From a virus: a DNA stretch of 44,662 bases. The stretch is from positions 1 through 44,662 of IMG/VR virus record IMGVR_UViG_3300046692_000223; one strand, 5' to 3'. Every line of letters starts with the position of its first letter. Position 1 is the first letter of the stretch. Below, piece after piece: positions 36,912 to 44,662 of this stretch. Below the pieces are notes generated by a model that was given only the letters and a program-made list of their open reading frames with translations, was not told the origin of the DNA and did not search any database. The translations under genes were made by a program, and so were the position numbers.

Positions 36912-39154
36912 GCGGTTGGCAGAGTGCGCCGCTTGTCGATGCGACTGTCTCGGCCGACCCGCCAGCATCGATCAATGCGAGCGGCGGCGTTCAGGTCGAT
37001 ATCGGTCAGGATCCGCGCAACAAGGACCCGGTATTCGCCGCGGGGCTCAACAAGCTTCTCGACGATCCGAGCGTCACCAAGGAGCAGATCCTAGAATATT
37101 GGAACAGCTATGTTCCCCCGGCTGCAGCCGGGGCATCCCCGGCCGTAAGTCCTACGCCGGCACCCGCTACGCCGACACCGCAGGCGGGCGCCGAAGCGCA
37201 ACCTGCATGGATGCAGGCGCCCGAAATCCACGACCCGAGCATTCTGCGCGAGCTGGGCATTATGGGAAGGGGTGCCGTTCAGGGAATAGCCGATTTCAGT
37301 GGAGTCGTTAGCGGCCTCACGATGCCCGGATTGACGCAGATCGAAAGCGCGGCGGGCGTTCCATCCGCGTCGGAGCAGGCGGCGGACATGGCAAATAAAG
37401 TCGGCCTGCCCACGCCTGAGAGCTTCGGCGAGCGACTTCTGGAGAAAGGGACGGGTGGCGCCATTGTCGGAGCCGCCACAATGGGCGCTGGCACGGGCGC
37501 CAGCTTGGCCACTTCGCTCGCATCCGGGGCCGGCGGCGCCTTGGCTGGAGAGGCCACAAAAGAGGCCGGCGGCGGCCCGGTAGCCCAGATTGCGGCCTCC
37601 ATCCTGGGAGGAGGCATCGCAGGCGCTGCATCTTCGGGCGCCGCCACGGCCACGCGCCGGGTCGCGTCCAGTACCGAGCCGAGCGATCTCCTCGCCGCAT
37701 TCCAGCGCCAGCAGGTTCCCCCGATGGCGGATGCGGTGGGCGGCACGGCCTCACGCGTTGTCAGCGCGGGCGCCAAGGCGACCTTGGGCGGTATCCCGCT
37801 TGCCAAGGCGGCGGAGAAGGCGATCCTTGCTCTTCGTGACGCGCGCGATCGGATTGCGCAGCGCATGGGCATCGTGGCCGATGATACCGGAACCGGGCAG
37901 GCCATTCAGCGCGGTGCGAATGCCTTCATGAATGGCGCTTCGGAGAAGGCGACCAAGCTTTACGATGCAATCCCGATCGCTGCCGAGAAGGCGGCGACCC
38001 TGTCGAATACCAAGCAGGCGCTGGCAGAGATCAATGAGGGGCTGAAGAGCAACGAGGAGCTGTCCAAGTTACTCGCCGACCCGCGCTTGAAAGCATATGA
38101 ATCTGCCATCGCAGGCCGCACCGAAGACGTTCCGACCGGATTGCTGGATGCGAACGGAAAGGCGATGACCCGCACCGTACAGCGTGGCGGTGCGCTGTCC
38201 TGGGCCGATCTGAAGCGCTTCCGCACGTTCATAGGCGAGAAGGCCGGCGCTCCTGCCATGCAGGCCGATATCTCCAAGAAGGCGTTGAAGCGGCTCTACG
38301 CAGCGCTTAGCGAGGACATGCGGGCGACCGCGACGGCAGAGAGTCCGAAGGCGCTCCATGCTTTCCAGCGCGCCAATCGCTACTATGCCGCGAAAGAGGC
38401 GCGGATCGATCGCGTCCTGACGGCGATCTTCGGCAAGAGCCTCGATAAATCGCCAGAGGCGGCATTCCAGCAGGTGCTACGTTGGTCTCGCGAAGGCGGT
38501 GACGCTGCGCGCATTGCACAGATGATGCGGTCGCTACCGCCCGAAGAGGCATCGATCGTCCGCGCGTCGATATTCTCGAAGATGGGCATGGCCAAACCCG
38601 GCAATCAGGACATTTCGGGGGAGGTATTTTCCCCGGCCGAATTCGCTACCCAATGGGCGAAGCTCGATCATCGCGCCAAGTCCGTCCTCTTCCCAGGCGC
38701 CGACTACCGGCAGGATCTGGATGACATCGCGCGCATCGCGGATTCGATGAAGCGGTCGCATGAGTTCGCGAACACGTCGCGTACCGCGCTTGCTAGCAGG
38801 GTCAGTGGCAATCTGGTGGGTGTCGCCGCTCTTGGCTGGCTGACACACCCGACAGTCGGCCCGGTTGGGGAAATCGGCGCATATGGCATAGGCCACCTTC
38901 TCGCGTCACCCCGCTTTGCGCGCTGGCTGGCGTCGGCTCCCAAGAAGCCTGTCGGCGCTGCGACCCTGTCGCACATCAACCGGCTGTCCACGATCGCCGC
39001 GGCCGAGCCCGCAATCGCTGGGTCGGTGATGGATCTGCAGCATCGGCTTACCGAAGCGTTCCTGCGCTCACCACCCGACCGGATCGCTGCCCACGAGGAC
39101 GATCAGAATGTTCGGAATAAACCAATAGGTCAGAAAAAGGCCAATCCAAAATGA
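36908..39154 (+). CDS. DNA ejection protein (gp16-like)
   Basis: This 748-aa protein (P22 gp16 609 aa) has a polar N-terminus with a Pro/Ala linker (about 75-98), a long Gly/Ala-rich amphipathic region (about 105-265: GAATMGAGTGASLATSLASG and similar) that could insert in membranes, and a helical C-terminal half with many Lys/Arg. This composition and place, last of the ejection set, fit the gp16 class, which moves DNA across the inner membrane. It is coupled to both neighbours (ATGA). Confidence 0.78.
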   Translation: MSGWQSAPLVDATVSADPPASINASGGVQVDIGQDPRNKDPVFAAGLNKLLDDPSVTKEQILEYWNSYVPPAAAGASPAVSPTPAPATPTPQAGAEAQPAWMQAPEIHDPSILRELGIMGRGAVQGIADFSGVVSGLTMPGLTQIESAAGVPSASEQAADMANKVGLPTPESFGERLLEKGTGGAIVGAATMGAGTGASLATSLASGAGGALAGEATKEAGGGPVAQIAASILGGGIAGAASSGAATATRRVASSTEPSDLLAAFQRQQVPPMADAVGGTASRVVSAGAKATLGGIPLAKAAEKAILALRDARDRIAQRMGIVADDTGTGQAIQRGANAFMNGASEKATKLYDAIPIAAEKAATLSNTKQALAEINEGLKSNEELSKLLADPRLKAYESAIAGRTEDVPTGLLDANGKAMTRTVQRGGALSWADLKRFRTFIGEKAGAPAMQADISKKALKRLYAALSEDMRATATAESPKALHAFQRANRYYAAKEARIDRVLTAIFGKSLDKSPEAAFQQVLRWSREGGDAARIAQMMRSLPPEEASIVRASIFSKMGMAKPGNQDISGEVFSPAEFATQWAKLDHRAKSVLFPGADYRQDLDDIARIADSMKRSHEFANTSRTALASRVSGNLVGVAALGWLTHPTVGPVGEIGAYGIGHLLASPRFARWLASAPKKPVGAATLSHINRLSTIAAAEPAIAGSVMDLQHRLTEAFLRSPPDRIAAHEDDQNVRNKPIGQKKANPK

Positions 39155-39204
39155 GCGTCTTCGCAGCACCCCTCCCCGTAGCAGACCGCGAGAGCGAGAA
39201 ATAG
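39151..39204 (+). CDS. Putative 17-aa micro-ORF before the tailspike
   Basis: This ORF begins in ATGA with the stop of the preceding gene and ends TAG directly against the tailspike ATG (TAGATG). It may work only as a translational coupler. Confidence 0.25.
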   Translation: MSVFAAPLPVADRESEK

Positions 39205-42200
39205 ATGCAGACCGCCTTCAATCCCGTCGCGCTTTTCACCGACAAGAATGGCGACGCCCTCGATGGGGGGTCGGTCTATTTCGGCATGCCCGGCACCGAC
39301 CCGACCGTTTTGGCCAATCGCATCCCGGTTTATTGGGATGCGGCCGGCATGGTCGCCGCCTTTCAGCCGCTGCGTACGGTTGCGGGTTATGTCGCGAACG
39401 ACGGCACGCCTGCGCAGGTATTCGTGAATGGTGACTATTCGATCATCGTCCTCGACAAGCAGGGCGGCCAGATCATTTATGAACAGAACGTCATCGCAAC
39501 CGTCACTGCGGAAATCACTGCGGCGGTGGCGGTCGAAGCGGCGATACGGCAGGCTGCCGACGATGCACTTGGCTTGCGCGTAACGACCGTTGAAGGCGAT
39601 GTAGAGGATCTGCAGAACATCGCTGCGAGCGGCGGAACGCTGCCATATGAGACATGGGCTGCGGCTGTTGCGGCCTTCTCGCCCTACAATGCCGGTACTG
39701 CCTACACCAAGTCTCAGACGATGGTCGATCAAGGCGCAGCCTGGGTCAATATCCTCGCGTCGACTGGCGTGGCACCTCCCACGCTGCCGACGACATCGAA
39801 CGCGAACTGGCAGATTTTTCGCAACCCGCTTGTCGGACAGGCGATCGTTATCCCGATCACGGATGCGGGCACGCATACCGACCCGGTCGTCGGGGGGACC
39901 GTCAACAATACCGGGATTTTCAGATGGGCTACGGGCACCAGCGGGACCGGCTTCAAATATCTGTTCGGGACAGAGGCGGCGCTTGCTCAGCCCTATGTCG
40001 CAGCAGCGGCTGCGCAGGTTGTCCTCGCGACGGCACAGGTAGCGCTCGCGAACACCGCAGCAGCAGCAGCTCAGGCCGCAGTCGCCTCGCTCGTCGTCGG
40101 CGGCGGCTCTATCCAGTTCCCCCGGTTCGGCAACCTTGAGGATTGGCCGCCGCCTTCGAACGATGCGAGCTACACCCTGCCGGGCAGTCCGACGCAAGCG
40201 CAGATCGACGCCTATAATGCACTGATCGCGCTGCCCCGTGCCGGCTATCGCGGCTTGGCGATCCTGCCGGACACGCCGCGGCTCGGCTTCAACGCGCAGA
40301 TGCGCTGCTTCATCCCCATGGAAATCCCGTGGGAGGCGATGACGAACCGCAACAAATCCTATCGCGTGATGGGGCATGATTTCGCGGGAAACTATAATTG
40401 GGCGCTCAAATTCTTCAGCCCGCGTCATTCCGTCAATGGATGGCGCCAGAACCGCCGCAGGTTCTTCCTGTACATGGGCTTCCTGGGGGCGAGCCGTACC
40501 TGCGCCTCTCAGCAGATTCCGGAGACGTGGAGCAAGGTCTCGGTTGAGCCCGTTCGCAATGCGGCGGGCCGCATCGGGCTCGATATCCGCAACCTCGAAA
40601 CAGGCGCCGTCCTTTCCGGATTTGGTGCCGATCCGGGAGGCGGCTATGCCGTTTCCACCTCGGACATCCGCCCCGCCGGAGCAGAACTCTCGATCGACGG
40701 AACCGGCCTCAACCTGATCGGCTCTGGGGGCACCTGGACGACCTTCATCGCGGCGAACACCAAGATGCAGTTCGGCGGCTATTTCGGCGCTGATGCGAAC
40801 GAGAATCAGTGGGGTATCTCCGAGGCGCTGAACGGCGGCTACTTCCCCGGATCCATTGGAGCGATCCGCTATATCGAAGGCAGTTTCGACGATCCCACCA
40901 CCTTTGCGCCGATCGCCAATGGCGCAACCGCCTATTCGGTTGCGGCGGCTCCGGCCAATGTGAAGCTCGATCTCACCCTGACGCTCGATCCATCGGATGC
41001 CCAGGCCACGGTGGGAGGAGTCGCGCAGGCGGGGCTCGTCTACACCAGCGGTAACGTCCTGCCGGGCTCAGACCTCACGCCGCGCAGCACGACGACCTAT
41101 ACGAAGGTGATCACGTCCCGCCGCGGCGCCTATACCTTCGGCATCCCGACCGTTCGCGATAGCTCCGGCGCGCTGTGGACCATCCAGCGCGCGCGGCGCT
41201 GCACCTATAATGTCGAGGTTCACCAGCCCGACGACGGCACGTTCAACGGCGGCAATTTCGTCGAATGTCGCGTGCTGTCCAAAGACGGCGCGATTCTCGT
41301 TCCCATCCACGAGGCAGCTTATTTCAAGTTCGCGGACTCCTCGCTGACCCCAGGCGTCACAGTCCAGATCCATCCGGTCATCCCGCTGACCAAAGGCGGG
41401 TTCATCCTGCAGACGCGCGTGAAGGGCATGACACGCTGGTGGAACCATACCGGCGATCGGGTCGGCGCCAAGCTCGTCATCCTCGGGCAGAGCCAGGAGA
41501 ATAACAACACGGTCGCGGCGAATGAGCGCCGGCTCTTGCGCCAATCGGCCGCGGACGTATTTTTCTGCCAGAACGACACTGCCGATGCGAACATTCAGGA
41601 CATCGGCCTCGCGGTCAGCGCGCAGACGATCCGCGACTATCTGGCGAATCCGGCAGCGGTCGGGCTGGAATTCGATAAGCTGCGTCTCGCCATTTCCGAC
41701 ACACAGGCGGCGGGGACGGCAACCAACAGCAGCAGCCGCGCCAGCCTTCGCCGGCCCACGCTCTACAATCTCAAGGACACGAAAAACCTTGAGCATATGC
41801 AGGACTATGCCGAAGAGATACTGCGGCACTTCGACTTCGACATGGAGATCGGCCTTCAGGCGAACACCAACCAGGGCGCCGTGTCGGTCATCGCGGACTG
41901 GTATCTCAATGACCCGCTCACCGGCAATTTTGATGTAGGGCCGGGGCAGTGGGAGCAGACCAAGGCGCTCGCGGCGTTCATGGGTCCGGACATCACGGCC
42001 GTCGATCTCGACTGGTGGACCGATCAGATCGGCTATGAGATGAGGGCCGATACCAAATTCATGGACGGACTCCTCTTCGGCCGGGGGCAGTTTGTCTACC
42101 GCGTCAACAGCGTTCCGGCGTTCATTGCCAACGACTACTTCAGCCCTGGCTATGGCCCCACGGGCGGCAGCGCATGGAATAACTACTGGATACCGGTCCT

Positions 42201-43062
42201 CGCCGACCCCGGCTACACGCCGAACCAGACCTATAACAACTATTGGTCCGCGACCGGCGAGCAGCGCTATTTCATGCAGTTGTTCGATCCCGGCACACCC
42301 GTGTTCATCCAGCCGTTCACGCGGCACAATGTGTCGGGCACCTGGGACACCTATGACAATGGCTGGCGCGTCGGCGTCACGCGCGACAGTGTCGAGGCAT
42401 GGCGGGCACGGTGGGGCTTCCCTCGTGGTCCCGAGCCGGGTGACGTGAAGCTGCTCGATCAGTTTCACCCAGAGGACGATCATGAGCAGCTTGGGCGGAC
42501 CAAGTTCGCGCGCTACCGGGCGCACAATTTCCTGTGGTGCGCGAACATCATCGGACACCCGCCAACGTTCATCCGGCCCGACCCGGCGTCGTTCGTGCGG
42601 GTCGATCCTGCCGGCGGGACGAACTACACCTGCTTCGAATTCGACTTCGACGTGCCGCCCGGCTGGGTCGGATGCGATGGCAACGATCGCGATTTCACGA
42701 GCGTGGACGGCGGCGGCAACCCGCTGTCCGACATTACCGCGGCGATCCAGATTGCATCGGCGCCTGTCACTGGCGCCAACCCGAATGCCCTCTATACCCG
42801 CAAGGGCTTCACGGCGTTTTGGGTCGGGCCGGCGCGCGTGAGGGTCAAGCTGACGACCGGCGCATTCTCGGCGACCGCCGTCGCGCAGGTTCTGCCCGGT
42901 GGTCCGATGGCGTGGGGCATGTCGACAGGTTCGGCCTCCGCCCTCGCACAGGAAGCTCGATCGGCCGCCATGCTCCAGTGGCCCAAATTCCGATGGAACG
43001 GCATCCGCAACAATAACGGCATCTGCGCGAACGCGGCGCAGACTGCTTATTCGATCGTGTAG
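39205..43062 (+). CDS. Tailspike with P22-type head-binding domain and SGNH esterase-like domain
   Basis: This 1285-aa receptor-binding protein has residues about 1-110 that resemble the P22 gp9 head-binding domain: FNPVALFTDKNGDALDGGSV, then GTDPTVLANRIPVYWDAAG and FVNGDYSIIVLDKQGG. A helical, Ala-rich connector follows (about 110-305). Residues about 750-1110 look like an SGNH/acetylesterase: LVILGQSQE with Ser763, and LLDQFHPEDDHEQLG with Asp1085 and His1088. The C-terminal beta domain (about 1130-1285) is of unknown type. Deacetylation of a capsule or exopolysaccharide is the likely activity; the substrate is unknown. Confidence 0.85.
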   Translation: MQTAFNPVALFTDKNGDALDGGSVYFGMPGTDPTVLANRIPVYWDAAGMVAAFQPLRTVAGYVANDGTPAQVFVNGDYSIIVLDKQGGQIIYEQNVIATVTAEITAAVAVEAAIRQAADDALGLRVTTVEGDVEDLQNIAASGGTLPYETWAAAVAAFSPYNAGTAYTKSQTMVDQGAAWVNILASTGVAPPTLPTTSNANWQIFRNPLVGQAIVIPITDAGTHTDPVVGGTVNNTGIFRWATGTSGTGFKYLFGTEAALAQPYVAAAAAQVVLATAQVALANTAAAAAQAAVASLVVGGGSIQFPRFGNLEDWPPPSNDASYTLPGSPTQAQIDAYNALIALPRAGYRGLAILPDTPRLGFNAQMRCFIPMEIPWEAMTNRNKSYRVMGHDFAGNYNWALKFFSPRHSVNGWRQNRRRFFLYMGFLGASRTCASQQIPETWSKVSVEPVRNAAGRIGLDIRNLETGAVLSGFGADPGGGYAVSTSDIRPAGAELSIDGTGLNLIGSGGTWTTFIAANTKMQFGGYFGADANENQWGISEALNGGYFPGSIGAIRYIEGSFDDPTTFAPIANGATAYSVAAAPANVKLDLTLTLDPSDAQATVGGVAQAGLVYTSGNVLPGSDLTPRSTTTYTKVITSRRGAYTFGIPTVRDSSGALWTIQRARRCTYNVEVHQPDDGTFNGGNFVECRVLSKDGAILVPIHEAAYFKFADSSLTPGVTVQIHPVIPLTKGGFILQTRVKGMTRWWNHTGDRVGAKLVILGQSQENNNTVAANERRLLRQSAADVFFCQNDTADANIQDIGLAVSAQTIRDYLANPAAVGLEFDKLRLAISDTQAAGTATNSSSRASLRRPTLYNLKDTKNLEHMQDYAEEILRHFDFDMEIGLQANTNQGAVSVIADWYLNDPLTGNFDVGPGQWEQTKALAAFMGPDITAVDLDWWTDQIGYEMRADTKFMDGLLFGRGQFVYRVNSVPAFIANDYFSPGYGPTGGSAWNNYWIPVLADPGYTPNQTYNNYWSATGEQRYFMQLFDPGTPVFIQPFTRHNVSGTWDTYDNGWRVGVTRDSVEAWRARWGFPRGPEPGDVKLLDQFHPEDDHEQLGRTKFARYRAHNFLWCANIIGHPPTFIRPDPASFVRVDPAGGTNYTCFEFDFDVPPGWVGCDGNDRDFTSVDGGGNPLSDITAAIQIASAPVTGANPNALYTRKGFTAFWVGPARVRVKLTTGAFSATAVAQVLPGGPMAWGMSTGSASALAQEARSAAMLQWPKFRWNGIRNNNGICANAAQTAYSIV

Positions 43063-43072
43063 GAGAAACCCC

Positions 43073-43150
43073 ATGGCAGACGGAACCCCGAAACCGAAGA
43101 AGCCGCCGCAGCCTGCGGTGACCAAGCCCAAGCCGCGGCCGAGCAAATGA
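43073..43150 (+). CDS. 25-aa Pro/Lys-rich micro-protein
   Basis: This tiny ORF with AGGAG upstream encodes an almost purely Pro/Lys/Ala peptide. It overlaps the next gene (ATGA). Similar Pro/Lys-rich micro-proteins follow structural genes in other phages, but no role is known. Confidence 0.5.
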   Translation: MADGTPKPKKPPQPAVTKPKPRPSK

Positions 43151-43611
43151 CGCTCGAATCCGGCGCCTATCTCGCTGCACTGGTCGCGACAGCCTGCATC
43201 GCGCTGCTGCAGAAGAGCGAGCCGATGCGGCGAACGATCATCGCCCTTGCCGGCGCGTGGATCCTGAATTGGGGCTTCTGCACCCTGTTCGATGTCACCA
43301 GCCCATGGCTGTGGTTTATCGCCGTCGACACGCTGGCGGCTACGGTGATCCTGTGGCATCCGGCGGCGAAGGCGCAGGCGGTGATAGGAACCTGCTTTCT
43401 CGTCCAGATCGCGACGAACATCGGCTACGGCGCAAACCTCCTGTGGAACGGCTATAATTACGATGCCGAACTGCTGCGGTGGACGATCGACTATCGGATA
43501 GGTTTCGCCAAGCTGGCGCTGGTCGGTGCATGGGGGCTCTGGAATGCAAGGTCTCTGTACCGTGATCGTCGGCGCCGTCGTGCTGCGATTCCTCGCCAGA
43601 CGGATCGGTAG
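43147..43611 (+). CDS. Multi-span membrane protein
   Basis: This 154-aa protein has about four hydrophobic helices (near residues 7-22, 30-49, 54-72, 78-100) and a further one at about 118-134, ending in an Arg-rich tail. It precedes the lysis genes and is coupled to the micro-protein before it. It could be a holin or a superinfection-exclusion factor; nothing decides. Confidence 0.65.
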   Translation: MTLESGAYLAALVATACIALLQKSEPMRRTIIALAGAWILNWGFCTLFDVTSPWLWFIAVDTLAATVILWHPAAKAQAVIGTCFLVQIATNIGYGANLLWNGYNYDAELLRWTIDYRIGFAKLALVGAWGLWNARSLYRDRRRRRAAIPRQTDR

Positions 43612-43619
43612 GGCCTGGC

Positions 43620-43859
43620 ATGGAAGGGCGAAACAAATGGACCGATCCGAGTAGCATCCTGGGTGTTCTCGGGATGGCCGGGCTCATCTTCACGTCTTAC
43701 TCGGCATTCAAGGACGGCACCTCTGGCCAGTTGAGCGCCTTGGCCGCCCGCGTCGCCGTGGTCGAATCCTACACCAAGGCGATCGACACGCATGTGACCT
43801 ACACCGATGGCCGGCTCGATCGTCTTGAGGACAAGGTGGATCGGGCAGGGCGGCGATGA
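43620..43859 (+). CDS. Membrane-anchored coiled-coil protein
   Basis: This 79-aa protein has one membrane helix (about residues 12-28) and a heptad-like helix after it (LSALAARVAVVESY, then DGRLDRLEDKVDRAG). Layout and neighbours suggest a small lysis-accessory or holin-like protein. The stop is directly against the next start. Confidence 0.62.
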   Translation: MEGRNKWTDPSSILGVLGMAGLIFTSYSAFKDGTSGQLSALAARVAVVESYTKAIDTHVTYTDGRLDRLEDKVDRAGRR

Positions 43860-44117
43860 ATGGACATCGACTGGAAGCTGATTCTGGCAACCGCGTTGGC
43901 TTTCGGAACGGCTCTCGCGGCCTTCTTCAAGGGCCTGTTCGACATCAAACCCCTGAAGAAGCGGGTGGCGGAATGCGAGGCGGACAGGGCGCGGCTGCAC
44001 GGCAAGATTGGCGACATGCGGATCGAGATCGGTCTTCTCAGGCAGGAACTGAGAGCGGCGCAGGGCTCGGTCGATACGCTGACGACGCTGTTGAAGAGGG
44101 AGATCCATCTTGAGTGA
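43860..44117 (+). CDS. Membrane-anchored coiled-coil protein
   Basis: This 85-aa protein has an N-terminal membrane helix (about residues 6-24), a Lys-rich junction and a long coiled coil (about 34-84: VAECEADRARLHGKIGDMRI). It has the same plan as the 43620-43859 protein, so the two may be a pair or assemble together. Spanin-like topology is possible, but Rz/Rz1 are already identified at 843-1349. Confidence 0.65.
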   Translation: MDIDWKLILATALAFGTALAAFFKGLFDIKPLKKRVAECEADRARLHGKIGDMRIEIGLLRQELRAAQGSVDTLTTLLKREIHLE

Positions 44118-44490
44118 GAGGATTACCGAATGGCTTGAGCTGGGACCGCATCGCTTTCTCGAGGATGCGCCGATCGGGGTCCTCGTCGTGCGCGATAGCG
44201 GTCTGATCGTATGGGGCAACCGCCAGATCGTATCGATGTTCGGCTATTCCCGGGACGAATTGACCGGGCAGCCAATCGAGATGCTGGTGCCCGACGATAT
44301 CCGCCCGATGCACGCCGCGAACTTCGCCCGCTGGATTCAGCACCCGAGAGCCCGGGAGATGGGAACCGGGCTCAATATCCGTGGCCGCAACAAGAACGGC
44401 GCGGAGATGCCGTTGGATATCCAGCTCAGCCCGATCGAGACGCCACAGGGCATCATGCCGATGGCATGGATCAGGGAGAGAGCCGCATGA
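44110..44490 (+). CDS. Stand-alone PAS domain protein
   Basis: This 126-aa protein is a single PAS domain: LEDAPIGVLVVRDSGLIVWG, then NRQIVSMFGYSRDELTGQPI, EMLVPDDIRPMH, and RNKNGAEMPLDIQLSPIE at the end. There is no kinase, GGDEF or HTH output domain. It starts at a TTG with GAGGGAG about seven bases upstream and overlaps the previous gene. PAS folds bind small ligands or haem, or mediate dimerisation. Its place next to endolysin is unusual and may mean control of lysis timing; that is inference. Confidence 0.8.
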   Translation: MSERITEWLELGPHRFLEDAPIGVLVVRDSGLIVWGNRQIVSMFGYSRDELTGQPIEMLVPDDIRPMHAANFARWIQHPRAREMGTGLNIRGRNKNGAEMPLDIQLSPIETPQGIMPMAWIRERAA

Positions 44491-44564
44491 CCCAGCGCAA
44501 ATCCGACGAGAAGCGCATCGCCGCCGGGAAGCCGCCGCGGAACATATGGAGGGAGGTGGTCTAG
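44487..44564 (+). CDS. 25-aa basic micro-protein before endolysin
   Basis: This tiny Lys/Arg-rich ORF overlaps the PAS gene stop (ATGA) and its TAG overlaps the endolysin GTG (TAGTG). The tight coupling suggests it is translated; the role is unknown. Confidence 0.4.
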   Translation: MTQRKSDEKRIAAGKPPRNIWREVV

Positions 44565-44662
44565 TGATCGACGTGCGCATGGTGCAGCACCGCCTGAAGG
44601 ACGCGGGCTATGATCCGGGATCGGTCGATGGCGACCTTGGGCCGAAGTCGTTCGCCGCTCTC
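44564..44662 (+). CDS. Endolysin N-terminus (peptidoglycan-binding repeat), continued at base 2
   Basis: The first 33 codons of the endolysin start at a GTG with GGAGG six or seven bases upstream. The sequence VQHRLKDAGYDPGSVDGDLG is a classic peptidoglycan-binding (PG_binding_1) repeat. The ORF runs off the window end after KSFAAL and continues in frame at base 2 (FGFVARRDLG) if the last C and first C are one base, giving the usual AALFxxVAxR junction into GH19. Nothing is read past 44662. Confidence 0.9.
   Translation, partial: MIDVRMVQHRLKDAGYDPGSVDGDLGPKSFAAL

Noticed and set aside
39130-40428. 432-aa minus-strand ORF over the tailspike N-terminus
   Set aside because: Antisense to the P22-like head-binding domain; no ribosome site or domain.
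41068-43359. 763-aa minus-strand ORF antisense to the tailspike
   Set aside because: Long open antisense frames are expected in GC-rich coding DNA; the translation is low-complexity Arg/Gly/Pro-rich, and the plus frame is a clear tailspike.
1-44662. CRISPR array, rRNA, full tRNA or insertion sequence
   Set aside because: No regularly spaced direct repeats, no rRNA or tRNA pattern and no transposase or terminal inverted repeats were seen; the only repeats are the two operator families and the three iterons.

Overview
The window reads as the complete genome of a temperate, short-tailed (P22-like, podovirus-type) phage of an alphaproteobacterium, most likely a sphingomonad. The evidence for phage is a full P22-order virion module (terminases, portal, scaffold, coat, gp4, gp10, needle position, ejection proteins, tailspike), a lysis cassette, RecE/RecT recombination genes, a cI/cro-like switch and a tyrosine integrase. 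The evidence for the host is high GC, a GapR (DUF2312) gene, which is typical of Alphaproteobacteria and their phages, and small phage protein types common in Sphingomonadales; the host is inferred, not proven. The two ends appear to be one cut gene: the last 99 bases encode the start of an endolysin (peptidoglycan-binding repeat) and bases 2-517 encode the rest (GH19 domain). They join in frame if the C at 44662 and the C at 1 are the same base, so the molecule is probably a circular or circularly permuted unit of 44,661 bp.

Layout. 1-1651 (+): end of the late operon, with endolysin, a membrane protein, nested Rz/Rz1 spanins and a holin-like protein. A strong plus-strand terminator lies at 2147-2177. 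1690-12651 (-): a leftward early/accessory operon of about 35 tightly overlapping small genes, many below 60 codons. It includes the integrase and a probable attP (about 4612-4627), small zinc-ribbon proteins, three DUF551-like domains, an HNH nuclease, an RNA ligase domain and a NADAR-domain protein. 12652-13872: immunity region. A leftward repressor is followed by a secreted or membrane protein in the position that rexAB holds in lambda, and cro is divergent. Three perfect copies of a 17-bp operator, GTTTGC-N5-GCAAAC, lie at both ends.

14267-20993 (+): right early operon with regulators (one with an OmpR-type winged helix), RecE-like exonuclease, RecT, GapR, RusA and two replication genes, the first carrying three 11-bp iterons like the lambda ori inside O. 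21018-39154 (+): packaging and virion genes in the P22 order 3-2-1-8-5-4-10-26-7/14-20-16, with insertions: decoration-like proteins, a 711-aa SGNH-hydrolase-like protein after the coat, and an extra N-terminal domain on gp4. 39205-43062: a tailspike with a P22-type head-binding domain and an SGNH esterase-like domain. 43073-44564: small membrane and coiled-coil proteins and a lone PAS domain, leading into the endolysin.

The most unusual regulatory signals are (1) a second 17-bp palindrome family, TGCCTA-N5-TAGGCA, placed just before the portal, coat and ejection genes, and (2) a long nested hairpin before the coat gene that buries its Shine-Dalgarno sequence. Together with the GTTTGC operators they suggest a two-tier control scheme that I do not recognise from described phages.
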